From NCBI RefSeq assembly GCF_020329435.1, contig NZ_JAGKJK010000001.1, forward strand, positions 372,001 through 436,000: a stretch of DNA of 64,000 bases, given 5' to 3'. The first letter of the stretch is position 1, and every line of letters begins with the position of its first letter. This document shows positions 9,302 through 18,285 of this stretch, one piece after another. The notes beneath the pieces are model-generated. The model saw only the letters and a list, made by a program, of their open reading frames with translations, was not told the DNA's origin and ran no database searches. The translations under genes were made by a program, and so were the position numbers. The DNA comes from Bradyrhizobium hereditatis. Lineage in GTDB: Bacteria > Pseudomonadota > Alphaproteobacteria > Rhizobiales > Xanthobacteraceae.

Positions 9302-9502
9302 GAAGAGCCGTCATTTTGAAGCGCTTCCCCGGCGCTGACCGCCCCCGAAATCAGGTCCGGACAGAGCGTGAAAACACTATAAATCTGGCGCTGCCAGGCT
9401 CCCATGGTAAAAGAACCCAATTCAACCGCATTGCGGGCCCAGAGCCTTAACGACCTCGTGCCTGAATTCGCGCTAAATCATTGATTAAGCGCCATTTCTG
9501 AA

Positions 9503-9535
9503 CGAAACCGCGATACGGTTTCGATTCTCGCGAGA
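9503..9535 (+). promoter_or_regulatory. Hairpin and palindrome in the leader of the aminotransferase gene
   Basis: A perfect 8-bp hairpin (CGAAACCG-cgata-CGGTTTCG, 9503-9523) is followed directly by the 10-bp palindrome TCTCGCGAGA (9526-9535), 42 bp before the aminotransferase ATG. It could be an operator or mRNA structure; the role is unknown. Confidence 0.4.
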
Positions 9536-9577
9536 GTTCCCCGATTCTGTCCCGCCGGTTGCCGGAGCAAGGGTCCC

Positions 9578-10798
9578 ATGGAAGATTTTTACCGTATCCG
9601 CCGTCTGCCGCCTTACGTGTTCGAGAAGGTCAACCAGGCCAAGGCAGCCGCGCGGAACGCCGGGGCCGACATCATCGACATGGGCATGGGCAATCCGGAC
9701 CTGGCGACGCCGCCCCACGTGCTCGAGAAGCTGAAGGAGACGCTGGGCAAGCCGCGAACCGATCGCTACTCGGCCTCGCGCGGCATCAACGGGTTGCGCA
9801 AGGCGCAAGCCGCCTATTACGCGCGCCGGTTCGGCGTAAAACTCAATCCGGACAGCCAGGTCGTTGCGACGCTCGGCTCTAAGGAAGGCTTTGCTAACGT
9901 CGCGCAGGCGATCACCGCGCCGGGCGACGTCGTGCTGTGCCCCAATCCGAGCTATCCGATTCATGCCTTCGGCTTTCTGATGGCGGGCGGCGTGATCCGC
10001 TCGGTGCCGTCGGAACCGACGCCGCAGTTTTTCGGGGCGGTCGAGCGCGCGATCATCCATTCGATCCCGAAGCCGATCGCGCTGATCGTCTGCTATCCCT
10101 CGAACCCGACCGCCTATGTCGCCGATCTCGATTTCTACCGGGATCTCGTGGCATTCGCGAAGAAGCACGAGATCTTCATCCTGTCGGATCTGGCCTATGC
10201 CGAGGTCTATTTCGACGACCGGAATCCGCCGCCCTCGGTGCTACAGGTACCCGGCGCCATCGATGTCACCGTCGAGTTCACCTCGATGTCGAAGACGTTC
10301 TCGATGGCAGGTTGGCGCATGGGCTTTGCCGTCGGTAACGATCGGATCATCGCCGCGCTGGCGCGGGTGAAATCCTATCTCGATTACGGCGCGTTCACGC
10401 CGATCCAGGTGGCGGCGACTGCCGCGTTGAACGGGCCGGACGACTGCATCAAGGAAATGCGCGACACCTACCGCAGGCGGCGCGACGCGCTGGTCGAATC
10501 GTTCGGCCGGGCGGGTTGGGAAATTCCGCCGCCGCAGGCCTCGATGTTCGCCTGGGCGCCGCTGCCCAAGGCTTTCGAGGGCGTCGGCAGCATGCAGTTC
10601 GCGACCCTGATGGTAGAGAAATCCGGCGTGGTGGTTTCGCCCGGCGTCGCCTTTGGCGAGCATGGCGAAGGCTATGTCCGCATTGCCATGGTGGAGAACG
10701 AACAGCGTATCCGCCAGGCCGCACGCGGCGTGCGCCGTTTCCTTGAAAGCGGCATTGAAACGTTGCACAACGTGGTTCCTCTCGCCAACCGGCGCTAA
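9578..10798 (+). CDS. alaC: Class I/II aminotransferase (AlaC / LL-DAP aminotransferase-like)
   Basis: A 406-residue PLP-dependent transaminase. The pyridoxal lysine is K239 in SMSKTFSMAGWRMG, with YPSNPTAY at 173-180 and SDLAYAEVYFDD at 203-214 contacting the cofactor. It is closest to E. coli AlaC (glutamate-pyruvate transaminase); automated pipelines often label it LL-diaminopimelate aminotransferase. Its position directly before hom (27 bp) places it in an amino-acid biosynthesis operon. Alanine synthesis is the most likely role; the specificity is inferred. Confidence 0.88.
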   Translation: MEDFYRIRRLPPYVFEKVNQAKAAARNAGADIIDMGMGNPDLATPPHVLEKLKETLGKPRTDRYSASRGINGLRKAQAAYYARRFGVKLNPDSQVVATLGSKEGFANVAQAITAPGDVVLCPNPSYPIHAFGFLMAGGVIRSVPSEPTPQFFGAVERAIIHSIPKPIALIVCYPSNPTAYVADLDFYRDLVAFAKKHEIFILSDLAYAEVYFDDRNPPPSVLQVPGAIDVTVEFTSMSKTFSMAGWRMGFAVGNDRIIAALARVKSYLDYGAFTPIQVAATAALNGPDDCIKEMRDTYRRRRDALVESFGRAGWEIPPPQASMFAWAPLPKAFEGVGSMQFATLMVEKSGVVVSPGVAFGEHGEGYVRIAMVENEQRIRQAARGVRRFLESGIETLHNVVPLANRR

Positions 10799-10825
10799 TT
10801 CCTTTTATTGCAGGTTCTCTCATTC

Positions 10826-12145
10826 ATGGTCGCACCCCTGAGAGTGGGTATCGCGGGGCTCGGCACCGTTGGCGCCGAAGTGGTCCGTCTCATCGAGGAG
10901 CAGTCGCGGACGCTGTCGGAGCGCAGCGGGCGAGGCGTACGCGTCGTTGCCGTCACCGCGCGATCGAAAGCGAAAAAGCGCTCGCTCGACCTGCGCGGTA
11001 TCGATTGGGCCAAGAGCCCGCTGGCGCTGGCCAGCGATCCCAACGTCGATTGCTTCGTCGAACTGATGGGCGGTTCAGGCGACCCGGCGCTGTCGGCGAT
11101 CGAGGCGGCGCTGAAGGCTGGCAAGTCGGTGGTAACAGCCAACAAGGCGCTGATCGCCAAGCATGGAATTCGGCTGGCAAAAGCTGCCGAGAAGCACGGC
11201 GGCGCGTTCAACTACGAAGCGGCCGTCGGCGCGGCCATTCCCGTCATCAAGACCCTTCGCGAGGGGCTTTGTGGCACCGGCGTCAACCGAGTCTACGGCA
11301 TCCTCAATGGCACCTGCAATTACATCCTGACCCGGATGGAGCAGGAGGGGCTGTCATTTGCCGAATGTCTGAAAGACGCGCAGCGGCTCGGTTATGCCGA
11401 GGCCAATCCATCCTTTGACGTCGACGGCCATGACACCGCGCAGAAGCTTGCGATCCTGGCGAGCCTCGCCTTCGGCACCAAGGTGGCGCAGAGCGCGGTC
11501 TATGTCGAAGGCATCTCCTCGATCGCGCCGGAAGATCTGCGCGCAGCGGAAGAGTTGGGATACCGCGTCAAGCTGCTTGGGGTGGCGGTGCGGACCACCA
11601 AGGGCATCGAGCAGCGCGTGCATCCGACCATGGTGCCGAAATCGTCCTCGATCGCGCAGGTGATGGGCGTCACCAACGCCGTGACCATCGACGGTGAGGG
11701 CATTCCCGCGATCACGCTGGTCGGTCCCGGCGCCGGCGGCGCTGCAACCGCGTCTGCCGTGGTTGCCGACATTGCCGACGTGGCGCGCGGCATTCGCGCA
11801 AAGCCGTTCGGTCGGCCCGTGGAGCGGCTACGCGATACCATCAAGGCGCCGATGGAGCGCCACGAGGGCGGCTATTACATCCGCTTGATGGCGCGCGACC
11901 TCGCCGGCACCGCCGCCACCATCGCAAAACGCCTTGCTGAACAGAAGATTTCGCTGGAATCGATCGTGCAGCGCCACCCCGAGGGCGTCGACGCGAACGG
12001 CGCCGCGAAAAAGGGATCGCCGGTTCCGGTCATCCTGATCACCTACGCAACCTCCGAAGACGCGGTCTACCGCGCGCTTGCGGCCGTTCAACGCGATAAA
12101 GTGATCAGCGGTCGGCCGCAGGTGATACGAATCGAGAAGAACTGA
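10826..12145 (+). CDS. hom: Homoserine dehydrogenase
   Basis: A 439-residue enzyme reducing aspartate semialdehyde to homoserine for threonine, methionine and isoleucine synthesis. Domains: Rossmann GIAGLGTVGAEV at 8-19, the catalytic domain with the GILNGTCNYIL segment (residues near 170), and a C-terminal ACT domain beginning at YYIRLMARDLAGT that normally mediates threonine feedback. I use the ATG at 10826 because it is 7 residues before the Rossmann strand; a TTG further upstream is less likely. It is followed by glpX after 79 bp. Confidence 0.96.
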   Translation: MVAPLRVGIAGLGTVGAEVVRLIEEQSRTLSERSGRGVRVVAVTARSKAKKRSLDLRGIDWAKSPLALASDPNVDCFVELMGGSGDPALSAIEAALKAGKSVVTANKALIAKHGIRLAKAAEKHGGAFNYEAAVGAAIPVIKTLREGLCGTGVNRVYGILNGTCNYILTRMEQEGLSFAECLKDAQRLGYAEANPSFDVDGHDTAQKLAILASLAFGTKVAQSAVYVEGISSIAPEDLRAAEELGYRVKLLGVAVRTTKGIEQRVHPTMVPKSSSIAQVMGVTNAVTIDGEGIPAITLVGPGAGGAATASAVVADIADVARGIRAKPFGRPVERLRDTIKAPMERHEGGYYIRLMARDLAGTAATIAKRLAEQKISLESIVQRHPEGVDANGAAKKGSPVPVILITYATSEDAVYRALAAVQRDKVISGRPQVIRIEKN

Positions 12146-12224
12146 CGCGGGGTCCGAACGGATCGCGCGCCAAAGCATTGATGCGGGCCGAGAAGGCCCG
12201 TGCAGGTTCATAAGGAGTAAGCCG

Positions 12225-13226
12225 ATGTCGACCCATATTTCCGTTCCGCCGCAATTGCTGCTTGAGCGCATTCTCACGCTCGAAATCGTGCGGGTCACGG
12301 AACGCGCGGCGGTCTCGGCGGCGCGTTTGCGCGGCCATGGCCAGGAGAAGGCGGCGGATCAGGCGGCGGTCGATGCGATGCGCCGCGAACTCAACAAGCT
12401 GCCGATCGAAGGCACCATCGTGATCGGCGAGGGCGAGCGCGACGAGGCGCCGATGCTGTTCATCGGCGAGAAGGTCGGCCTGAACGCAGGGCCCCAGGTC
12501 GATATCGCCGTCGATCCGCTGGAAGGCACTACGCTGTGCGCCAAGAACATGCCGGGCGCGATCGCGACGATGGCGATGGCCGATGGCGGCACGCTGCTGC
12601 ACGCGCCTGACGTCTATATGGAGAAGCTTGCGGTCGGTCCGGGCTACGACAAGGGCGTCGTCGAGCTTGACGCGTCACCGGCCGACAATGTCCGCCGGCT
12701 CGCCAAAGCCAAAGGCGTCGAGCCCGGCGCGATCACGGCACTGGTGCTCGATCGCCCGCGTCACGCCGACATCATCGCCAGCATCCGCTCAACCGGCGCT
12801 GCGGTGCGGCTGATCACCGACGGCGACGTCGCGGGTGTGATCCATTGCGCCGATCCTGACAATACCGGCGTCGATATGTATATCGGCACCGGCGGCGCGC
12901 CCGAAGGCGTGCTGGCGGCAGCGGCGCTGCGCTGCATCGGCGGCCAGATGCAATGCCGGCTGATCCTCGACAACGAGGAGAAGCGCGAGCGCGCGCACAA
13001 GATGGGCGTGACCGATCCGAAGATGATCTACGGTATCGAAGATATGGTCCGCGGCGACTGCCTGTTCGCGGCCACCGGCGTCACCACAGGTTCGCTGCTG
13101 TCAGGTGTCAAATTCCGCAAGGATGGCGTGATCGAGACCGAAACGGTAGTGATGCGCTCGGTGACCGGCACGGTGCGCTACATCAAGGCCGAGCACCGGC
13201 AGTTGGATAAGTTTCATCTCGACTGA
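12225..13226 (+). CDS. glpX: Class II fructose-1,6-bisphosphatase
   Basis: A 333-residue GlpX-type phosphatase for gluconeogenesis (and, in autotrophic relatives, Calvin-cycle sedoheptulose/fructose bisphosphate hydrolysis). The family motifs are IGEGERDEAPML near residues 67-78 and VDPLEGTT near 96-103 (metal-binding Asp/Glu). A clear AAGGAG Shine-Dalgarno stands 8 bp before the ATG. The 79-bp gap after hom holds a GC hairpin (CGGGCC/GGCCCG) without a T-run, so readthrough from hom is plausible. Confidence 0.95.
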   Translation: MSTHISVPPQLLLERILTLEIVRVTERAAVSAARLRGHGQEKAADQAAVDAMRRELNKLPIEGTIVIGEGERDEAPMLFIGEKVGLNAGPQVDIAVDPLEGTTLCAKNMPGAIATMAMADGGTLLHAPDVYMEKLAVGPGYDKGVVELDASPADNVRRLAKAKGVEPGAITALVLDRPRHADIIASIRSTGAAVRLITDGDVAGVIHCADPDNTGVDMYIGTGGAPEGVLAAAALRCIGGQMQCRLILDNEEKRERAHKMGVTDPKMIYGIEDMVRGDCLFAATGVTTGSLLSGVKFRKDGVIETETVVMRSVTGTVRYIKAEHRQLDKFHLD

Positions 13227-13232
13227 TTTAAA

Positions 13233-13336
13233 CGTCATTCTGGGGCGATGCGCAGCATCGAACTATGATGCGCAATTGCGCATCTGAGAATCTCGAGGTT
13301 CCGGTCTGGTGCTAGCGCACCATCCCGGAACGACGG
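13233..13336. repeat. Intergenic inverted-repeat element (CGTCATTCTGGGG / CCCGGAACGACG ends)
   Basis: An approximately 104-bp element with imperfect terminal inverted repeats (CGTCATTCTGGGG and CATCCCGGAACGACG) and nested palindromes (GATGCGCAGCATC, ATGCGCAATTGCGCAT, GGTGCTAGCGCACC). This is the CGTCATTCCGGGG type extragenic repeat common in Bradyrhizobium. It fills the space between glpX and the dehalogenase gene. Confidence 0.75.
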
Positions 13337-13364
13337 CGTAAAAACAAAAAGGGAAGGCGCTCGC

Positions 13365-14084
13365 ATGTCCGACGTATCAGCCGTCAAAGCGCTGGTGTTC
13401 GACGTGTTCGGCACCGTCGTCGACTGGCGCACCAGCCTCATCAATGATTTCACGGCCTGGTCGAAGACCTCCGGCATCACGGCCGACTGGACTGCGCTCG
13501 TCGATGGCTGGCGTGCCGTCTACATGTCCTCGATGGACGAGGTGCGCAAGCATCCCGAGCGCGGCTATCAGATCCTGGATATGTTGCACCGGCGGTCACT
13601 GGAAAAGCTGGTTGCCGAGTTCGGCATCAAGGGGCTGAGCGATGCCGATCTGCATCACCTCACCATGGGCTGGCACCGCCTGCATCCATGGCCGGACAGC
13701 GTGCCGGGGCTGACGCGGCTGAAGAAGAAATACATCATCTCGCCGCTCTCCAACGGCAATGTCGCGCTGCTCACCAACATGGCGAAGTTCGCTGGCCTGC
13801 CGTGGGACCTGATCATGTCCGCGGAATTGTTCGAGCACTACAAGCCCGATCCCGAAACCTACCTCGGCGCTGCCAAATTGCTCTGCCTGCCGCCGGAGCA
13901 GGTGATGATGGTCGCTGCCCATAACGGGGATCTGAAAGCCGCGCAGCAGAACGGCCTCAAGACCGCGTTCGTCGCGCGGCCGACCGAGTATGGCCCGCTT
14001 CAGAAGTATGATTTCGAGGCGACGGGAGATTGGGACATCGTCGCCAAGGATTTTGGCGGCATCGCCGACCGGCTAGGATGCTGA
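13365..14084 (+). CDS. HAD type II (L-2-haloacid dehalogenase-like) hydrolase
   Basis: A 239-residue haloacid dehalogenase superfamily enzyme. Motif I VFDVFGTVVDW puts the nucleophile at about D11, motif II is SNGN (about residues 128-131), the motif III lysine is in HYKPDPETY, and AAHNGDLKAA matches the AxHxxDL acidic motif of L-2-haloacid dehalogenases. Real substrates may be halogenated acids or ordinary phosphates; motif III/IV favour the dehalogenase branch. It lies alone between two different repeat elements. Confidence 0.87.
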   Translation: MSDVSAVKALVFDVFGTVVDWRTSLINDFTAWSKTSGITADWTALVDGWRAVYMSSMDEVRKHPERGYQILDMLHRRSLEKLVAEFGIKGLSDADLHHLTMGWHRLHPWPDSVPGLTRLKKKYIISPLSNGNVALLTNMAKFAGLPWDLIMSAELFEHYKPDPETYLGAAKLLCLPPEQVMMVAAHNGDLKAAQQNGLKTAFVARPTEYGPLQKYDFEATGDWDIVAKDFGGIADRLGC

Positions 14085-14106
14085 CGATCTCCGCGGGGCT
14101 TATGTC

Positions 14107-14181
14107 GTAGGATGGGTTGAGCCCTTCGCGAAACTTCGCACACCGAGGTTGATGGGTATCGCTTCGCTCCACCCATCCTAC
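14107..14181. repeat. Intergenic inverted repeat (GTAGGATGGGT ... ACCCATCCTAC)
   Basis: Perfect 11-bp terminal inverted repeats GTAGGATGGGT/ACCCATCCTAC enclose about 50 bp that hold further complementary pieces (GAGCCCTTCGCGAA). This is a known style of dispersed hairpin repeat in Bradyrhizobium and Rhodopseudomonas. It sits between convergent genes and could also stop transcription. Confidence 0.7.
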
Positions 14182-14197
14182 GCGCTTCCCTCGCAGC

Positions 14198-15313
14198 CTA
14201 TCCCGCACCGGCCTGGATCACGCCGAACCAGCCGAGACCCTTATACGTCTCATAACCGGGCGTGGCGTGGAAGGCGACCATCGTTCCGGAACGGTCCTGG
14301 TAGAAGCCGGAGCGTCTTCCTTCGAGCTGCAGCGAAACCCGTTCGGTGAGCAGGCCCTGGCCGTCGGACGCGGCGATCACCCGGAAATTCGAATCGACCA
14401 GCAGCACACGGGCCTTGTCGGCGGCGCCGACGCGCACACCCTGGACGATGGCCCGCGCCTGCGGCTCCCAGTCGAAATGGATCGCCAGCACGCCGGTCGG
14501 CTTGCCATGGGCCTTGCCGCCTTCGCGAACGCTGGCGCAGTAGGTCACGACCTGGGCGTTGCCGAGCAAGGGCTGGCATTCGACGTCGCCGACGGCGTAA
14601 TCATCGCCGGAGCGCAAGGTACGCGCTGTACGAAACCATTTGGTTGCCGCCACATTCTGGCCCACGACGTTGAAACGATCGGCGCGGCCATTGGCGAGCA
14701 CATTGCCGTCGAGATCGCAGAGCCAGAGATCGAGATAGACAGTGTAAGCGCCGAGGATCACGGCCATCCGTTCCGACACGTGGGTGACGGCAGCCGAACT
14801 TGGCGTCGCCGCGCAATCGACCACGGCGGAATCGGTTGCCCACCAGCGCACGTCGCAGGTGCGCTCATAGAGGTTGCGGTCGATCAGCTCGATGGCGTTC
14901 AGCGACAGATCGACCATGCGCTCGCCACGCGAGCGGTCGGCCATCTCTGCGATCGAATTCATCAGATTGCCGGTCCGGTTGGTAAGCTGGCTTTCCAGCT
15001 CGCGGGCGATGGTCTCGACCTGCTGGCCGACGTTGCGGACCTCCTGCGCCACCACGGCGAAGCCTGCGCCTTGTGCGCCGGCGCGCGAGCTCTCGATCAG
15101 CGCGTTCAACGCCAGCATCTTCATCTGGTTAGTGATCTTCTGGATCGACTTGGTCTTCTCGCAGGCGACCTGGTTGACCTCCGCGGTCAGCCTCGCGATC
15201 AGCGCGGAAACGTCAGCCTCGTCCTCGGTACCAGCTGCATTGGTGGGCTGTTTGGCGATCTTTGCGGTTTGGGAGCGAAGCGCGACGGACATTGGCGGGA
15301 ATTCCTCAGTCAA
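14198..15313 (-). CDS. Soluble MCP-like receptor with C-terminal cache-type domain
   Basis: Up to 371 residues (a start at 15292, MSVALR, is also plausible). The N-terminal third is a short chemoreceptor signalling hairpin: KMLALNALIESSRAGAQGAGFAVVAQEVR at about 66-94 matches the MCP tip. A ligand-binding region follows, with RNLYERTCDVRWWATD, VYLDLWLCDLDGNV and VLLVDSNFRVIAAS segments that look like a cache domain. No transmembrane helix is visible, and the order is reversed relative to a canonical MCP. It probably modulates a cytoplasmic signalling array or kinase; the partner is unknown. Confidence 0.8.
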   Translation of the reverse strand: MTEEFPPMSVALRSQTAKIAKQPTNAAGTEDEADVSALIARLTAEVNQVACEKTKSIQKITNQMKMLALNALIESSRAGAQGAGFAVVAQEVRNVGQQVETIARELESQLTNRTGNLMNSIAEMADRSRGERMVDLSLNAIELIDRNLYERTCDVRWWATDSAVVDCAATPSSAAVTHVSERMAVILGAYTVYLDLWLCDLDGNVLANGRADRFNVVGQNVAATKWFRTARTLRSGDDYAVGDVECQPLLGNAQVVTYCASVREGGKAHGKPTGVLAIHFDWEPQARAIVQGVRVGAADKARVLLVDSNFRVIAASDGQGLLTERVSLQLEGRRSGFYQDRSGTMVAFHATPGYETYKGLGWFGVIQAGAG

Positions 15314-15541
15314 TTGCCGATCTTCTGGCGGATCGGCGGAGACTCAACGCGAGCGTATCGACTCCTTTGTCGGGGATCATGGCTAACGATTGGTTTAAGT
15401 TCCGGCGGCTTGGAGGTAGTTTTGCCTGATCAAGTTGCACGTTCTTTGTGCAAGTTGTTTTTGGCGGCAGAAGTCTGGCGTCGCTCCCCGCGTGATTGCG
15501 TTTGCTGCAGGGGCGCTTTGCCCCTATTTCTCGAAGGAATC

Positions 15542-17383
15542 ATGACGCTTCCCATATCCGCTCTGCCCGTTGAACCGCCGCCAGCCTTCCTCGGCGTGTC
15601 GTGTTCGGCGACCGGCAAATTGTGGCGCGACCGGCTCGATGCGCGGGGAGCGGCGCGGGCGCTGGCGATCACGCAGCGCTATCAATTGCCGGAGATACTG
15701 GCGCGGGTGCTGGCGGGCCGCGATGTCGGGATCGATGATGTCCAGGACTATCTCGATCCGACTATCCGCAAGCTGATGCCCGATCCTCACACCGTGACGC
15801 AGATGGAGACGGCGGCCAAACGGCTCTCTGACGCGGCACAGCGCGGCGAGAAGGTCGCGATCTTCGGCGACTATGACGTCGACGGCGCGACCTCGGCGGC
15901 GCTGCTGGCCTGGCATCTGCGCCATTGCGGGCTCGATCCGCTGATCCATATTCCCGACCGAATCTTCGAGGGCTACGGCCCCAATACGGAAGCGGTGCGG
16001 GCGCTGGCGGCCAGGGGCGCGACGCTGCTGATCACCGTCGATTGCGGCACCACCAGCCTCGAGCCGCTCGCGGAAGCGCGCAAGCTCGGCATGTCGGTCG
16101 TTGTCATCGACCATCACCAATGCGGGGAGACGTTGCCTGAGGTCGACGCGCTGGTGAACCCGAACCGGCCGGACGATCTCTCCGGCCTCGGTCATCTCGC
16201 CGCCGTCGGTCTCGTGCTGATCACGCTGGTCGCGGTGAACCGCGAACTGCGTGGCCGCGGCTTCTGGAACGCCGAACGGCCGGAGCCGGATTTGCTCGGC
16301 ATGCTGCATCATGTGGCGCTCGGCACCGTGGCCGACGTCGCGCCGCTGATCGGACTGAACCGCGCCTTCGTCGCCAAGGGCCTGATCGCAATGCGTCGCC
16401 GCGACCATGTCGGCCATACCGCGCTGATGGATGTGGCGCGACTGAACGGCCCGCCGGAAGCCTGGCATCTCGGTTTCATGCTGGGGCCGCGAATCAACGC
16501 TGGGGGCCGGATCGGGCGCGCCGATCTCGGGGTGCGGCTGTTGCTTGAGGGCGACGTTTCGGAAGCGGCGCGGATTGCGGCCGAACTCGATCGGCTGAAC
16601 AGCGAGCGCCGCGTCATCGAGCAGGCCGCCGAAGCCCAGGCTGAGGCCGAGGCGCTGGCCTCGCTCGGGCTGGAAGACAAGGGCGCGGTGATCGTGACAG
16701 CGTCCGAAGGCTGGCATCCCGGCATCGTTGGCCTCGTGGCTTCGCGCCTGAAGGAGAAGTTCGCGCGGCCCGCCTTTGCCATTGCGCTGGAGCCGGGTGG
16801 CATCGGCACCGGCTCCGGCCGCTCGATCTCAGGTGTCGATCTCGGCAAAGCAGTGCGGCAGGCGGTGAAGGATCGCCTGCTGATGAAGGGCGGCGGCCAC
16901 GCCATGGCGGCCGGCGTCACGCTGCGGAAAGAGAAACTGGCGGAATTCCGCGCCTTCATGGAAAGCGCGCTGGCGGAAGATGTCGCCAATTCGCGTCACG
17001 AGAACGAGCTGTTCATCGACGGCGCCGTCAGCGCGCGCAGCGTGACGGTGGAATTCGCCAACACGCTGAACCGCGCCGGGCCGTTCGGGGCTGCCAATCC
17101 GGAGCCGGTGATCGCGCTGCCGGCGCACCAGCTCGTCTATGCCGACGAAGTCGGGCAGGCGCACTTGCGCGTGCGCTTCAAGGCCGGCGACGGCGCCATC
17201 GTCAACGGCATCGCGTTCCGATCGATCGGACAGAAGCTCGGCCATGCGCTGACGCAGAACCGCGGCCAGCTCCTGCATGTCGCTGCTACGCTCGCGGTTG
17301 ATCGCTTCCAGGGGGCGGAGCGCGTGCAGATGCGCGTGCTCGACGTCGCGGTGCCGGATCCGGGACCAGCGGTGATACGCTAA
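15542..17383 (+). CDS. recJ: Single-stranded-DNA-specific exonuclease RecJ
   Basis: A 613-residue 5'-3' ssDNA exonuclease acting in RecF-pathway recombination and mismatch repair. DHH-family motifs are visible: DYDVDGATS at 110-118, TVDCGTT near 165-171 and DHH at 190-192. The DHHA1 domain contains GGGHAMAAG (about residue 452-460) and is followed by the OB-fold tail. The frame is open far upstream on the other side of the divergent MCP-like gene, but the ATG at 15542 begins the conserved N-terminus and follows a GAAGGAA Shine-Dalgarno. Confidence 0.96.
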   Translation: MTLPISALPVEPPPAFLGVSCSATGKLWRDRLDARGAARALAITQRYQLPEILARVLAGRDVGIDDVQDYLDPTIRKLMPDPHTVTQMETAAKRLSDAAQRGEKVAIFGDYDVDGATSAALLAWHLRHCGLDPLIHIPDRIFEGYGPNTEAVRALAARGATLLITVDCGTTSLEPLAEARKLGMSVVVIDHHQCGETLPEVDALVNPNRPDDLSGLGHLAAVGLVLITLVAVNRELRGRGFWNAERPEPDLLGMLHHVALGTVADVAPLIGLNRAFVAKGLIAMRRRDHVGHTALMDVARLNGPPEAWHLGFMLGPRINAGGRIGRADLGVRLLLEGDVSEAARIAAELDRLNSERRVIEQAAEAQAEAEALASLGLEDKGAVIVTASEGWHPGIVGLVASRLKEKFARPAFAIALEPGGIGTGSGRSISGVDLGKAVRQAVKDRLLMKGGGHAMAAGVTLRKEKLAEFRAFMESALAEDVANSRHENELFIDGAVSARSVTVEFANTLNRAGPFGAANPEPVIALPAHQLVYADEVGQAHLRVRFKAGDGAIVNGIAFRSIGQKLGHALTQNRGQLLHVAATLAVDRFQGAERVQMRVLDVAVPDPGPAVIR

Positions 17384-17424
17384 ATCAGACGATCTCAATC
17401 AACAAACAGAAAGCGGGAGAAGAA

Positions 17425-18234
17425 ATGACCGGGCAAGTTCAGGGCAAAGTCGCGCTGGTGACCGGCGGCGCATCCGGCATCGGCGAAGCGATCTGCGAAT
17501 TGCTGGCGCGCGAGGGTGCCTCGGTGGCTGTGACCGATATCGACGATCTCAGGGGACCGGAGGTCGTCGCGCGGATCAAGAAGGCGGGCGGCGAAGCAAG
17601 CTTCTGGCATCACGACGTCACCAGCGAAGAGCGCTGGATCGAGGTCGTCGCCGATGTCATGAAGCGCTACGGCCGGCTCGACGTGCTGGTGTCCAACGCC
17701 GGCATCGGCATCTCGGTGCCGTCGATCACCGAGATGACGCTGGTAGATTGGCGGCGGCAGACCGCGATCAATCTCGATGGTGTGTTTTTGTCGGTGAAGC
17801 ATTGCCTGCCTGCGATGCGCAAGACCGGCGGCGGCTCCGTCATCATGATGTCATCGCTGGCCGGCCTGCGCGGCGCCGCCGGGCTTTCCGGCTATTGCGC
17901 GACCAAGGGCGGCGTGCGGCTGTTCGCCAAGGCGATCGCGATGGAGTGCGCCACGTTCGGCGATGGCATCCGCGTCAACTCCGTGCATCCCGGCATCATC
18001 GATACGCCGATCTGGGGCAAGATCCCGGTGGGAGCCACCGGCAGCGGGCAGAACGCGCCGATCGATCCGGAGGAGCGCGCCAAGCTTGCGACGCCGCTCG
18101 GCCGGGCCGGGCAGGCCGAAGAGATTGCGCAGGGCGTGCTGTATCTGGCCTCCGACGCTTCGCGCTATGTGACGGGGACCGAGCTCGTCATCGACGGCGG
18201 GATGTATGCAGGTGGCGTAGCGCGGAGGGCGTGA
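17425..18234 (+). CDS. Short-chain dehydrogenase/reductase
   Basis: A 269-residue classical SDR. The NAD(P) loop TGGASGIGEA is at about 13-22, the NNAG motif appears as SNAGIG, the catalytic serine is in MMSSLAG, and the catalytic YxxxK is YCATK. The C-terminal GTELVIDGGMYAGG matches enoyl/3-oxoacyl reductase-like and steroid dehydrogenase-like members. An Asp at the end of strand 2 (VTDID) suggests NAD preference. The substrate is unknown. It starts 41 bp after recJ. Confidence 0.88.
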   Translation: MTGQVQGKVALVTGGASGIGEAICELLAREGASVAVTDIDDLRGPEVVARIKKAGGEASFWHHDVTSEERWIEVVADVMKRYGRLDVLVSNAGIGISVPSITEMTLVDWRRQTAINLDGVFLSVKHCLPAMRKTGGGSVIMMSSLAGLRGAAGLSGYCATKGGVRLFAKAIAMECATFGDGIRVNSVHPGIIDTPIWGKIPVGATGSGQNAPIDPEERAKLATPLGRAGQAEEIAQGVLYLASDASRYVTGTELVIDGGMYAGGVARRA

Positions 18235-18285
18235 GGCTTAACCCGTGGTGAAATTTGCTTCTTCGCTGTGACGGGCGTGAGAGCA

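Noticed and set aside
14267..15541. In-frame upstream extension of recJ running antisense to the MCP-like gene
   Set aside because: The extension is only the open complement of the MCP-like gene; conserved RecJ sequence and a ribosome site start at 15542.
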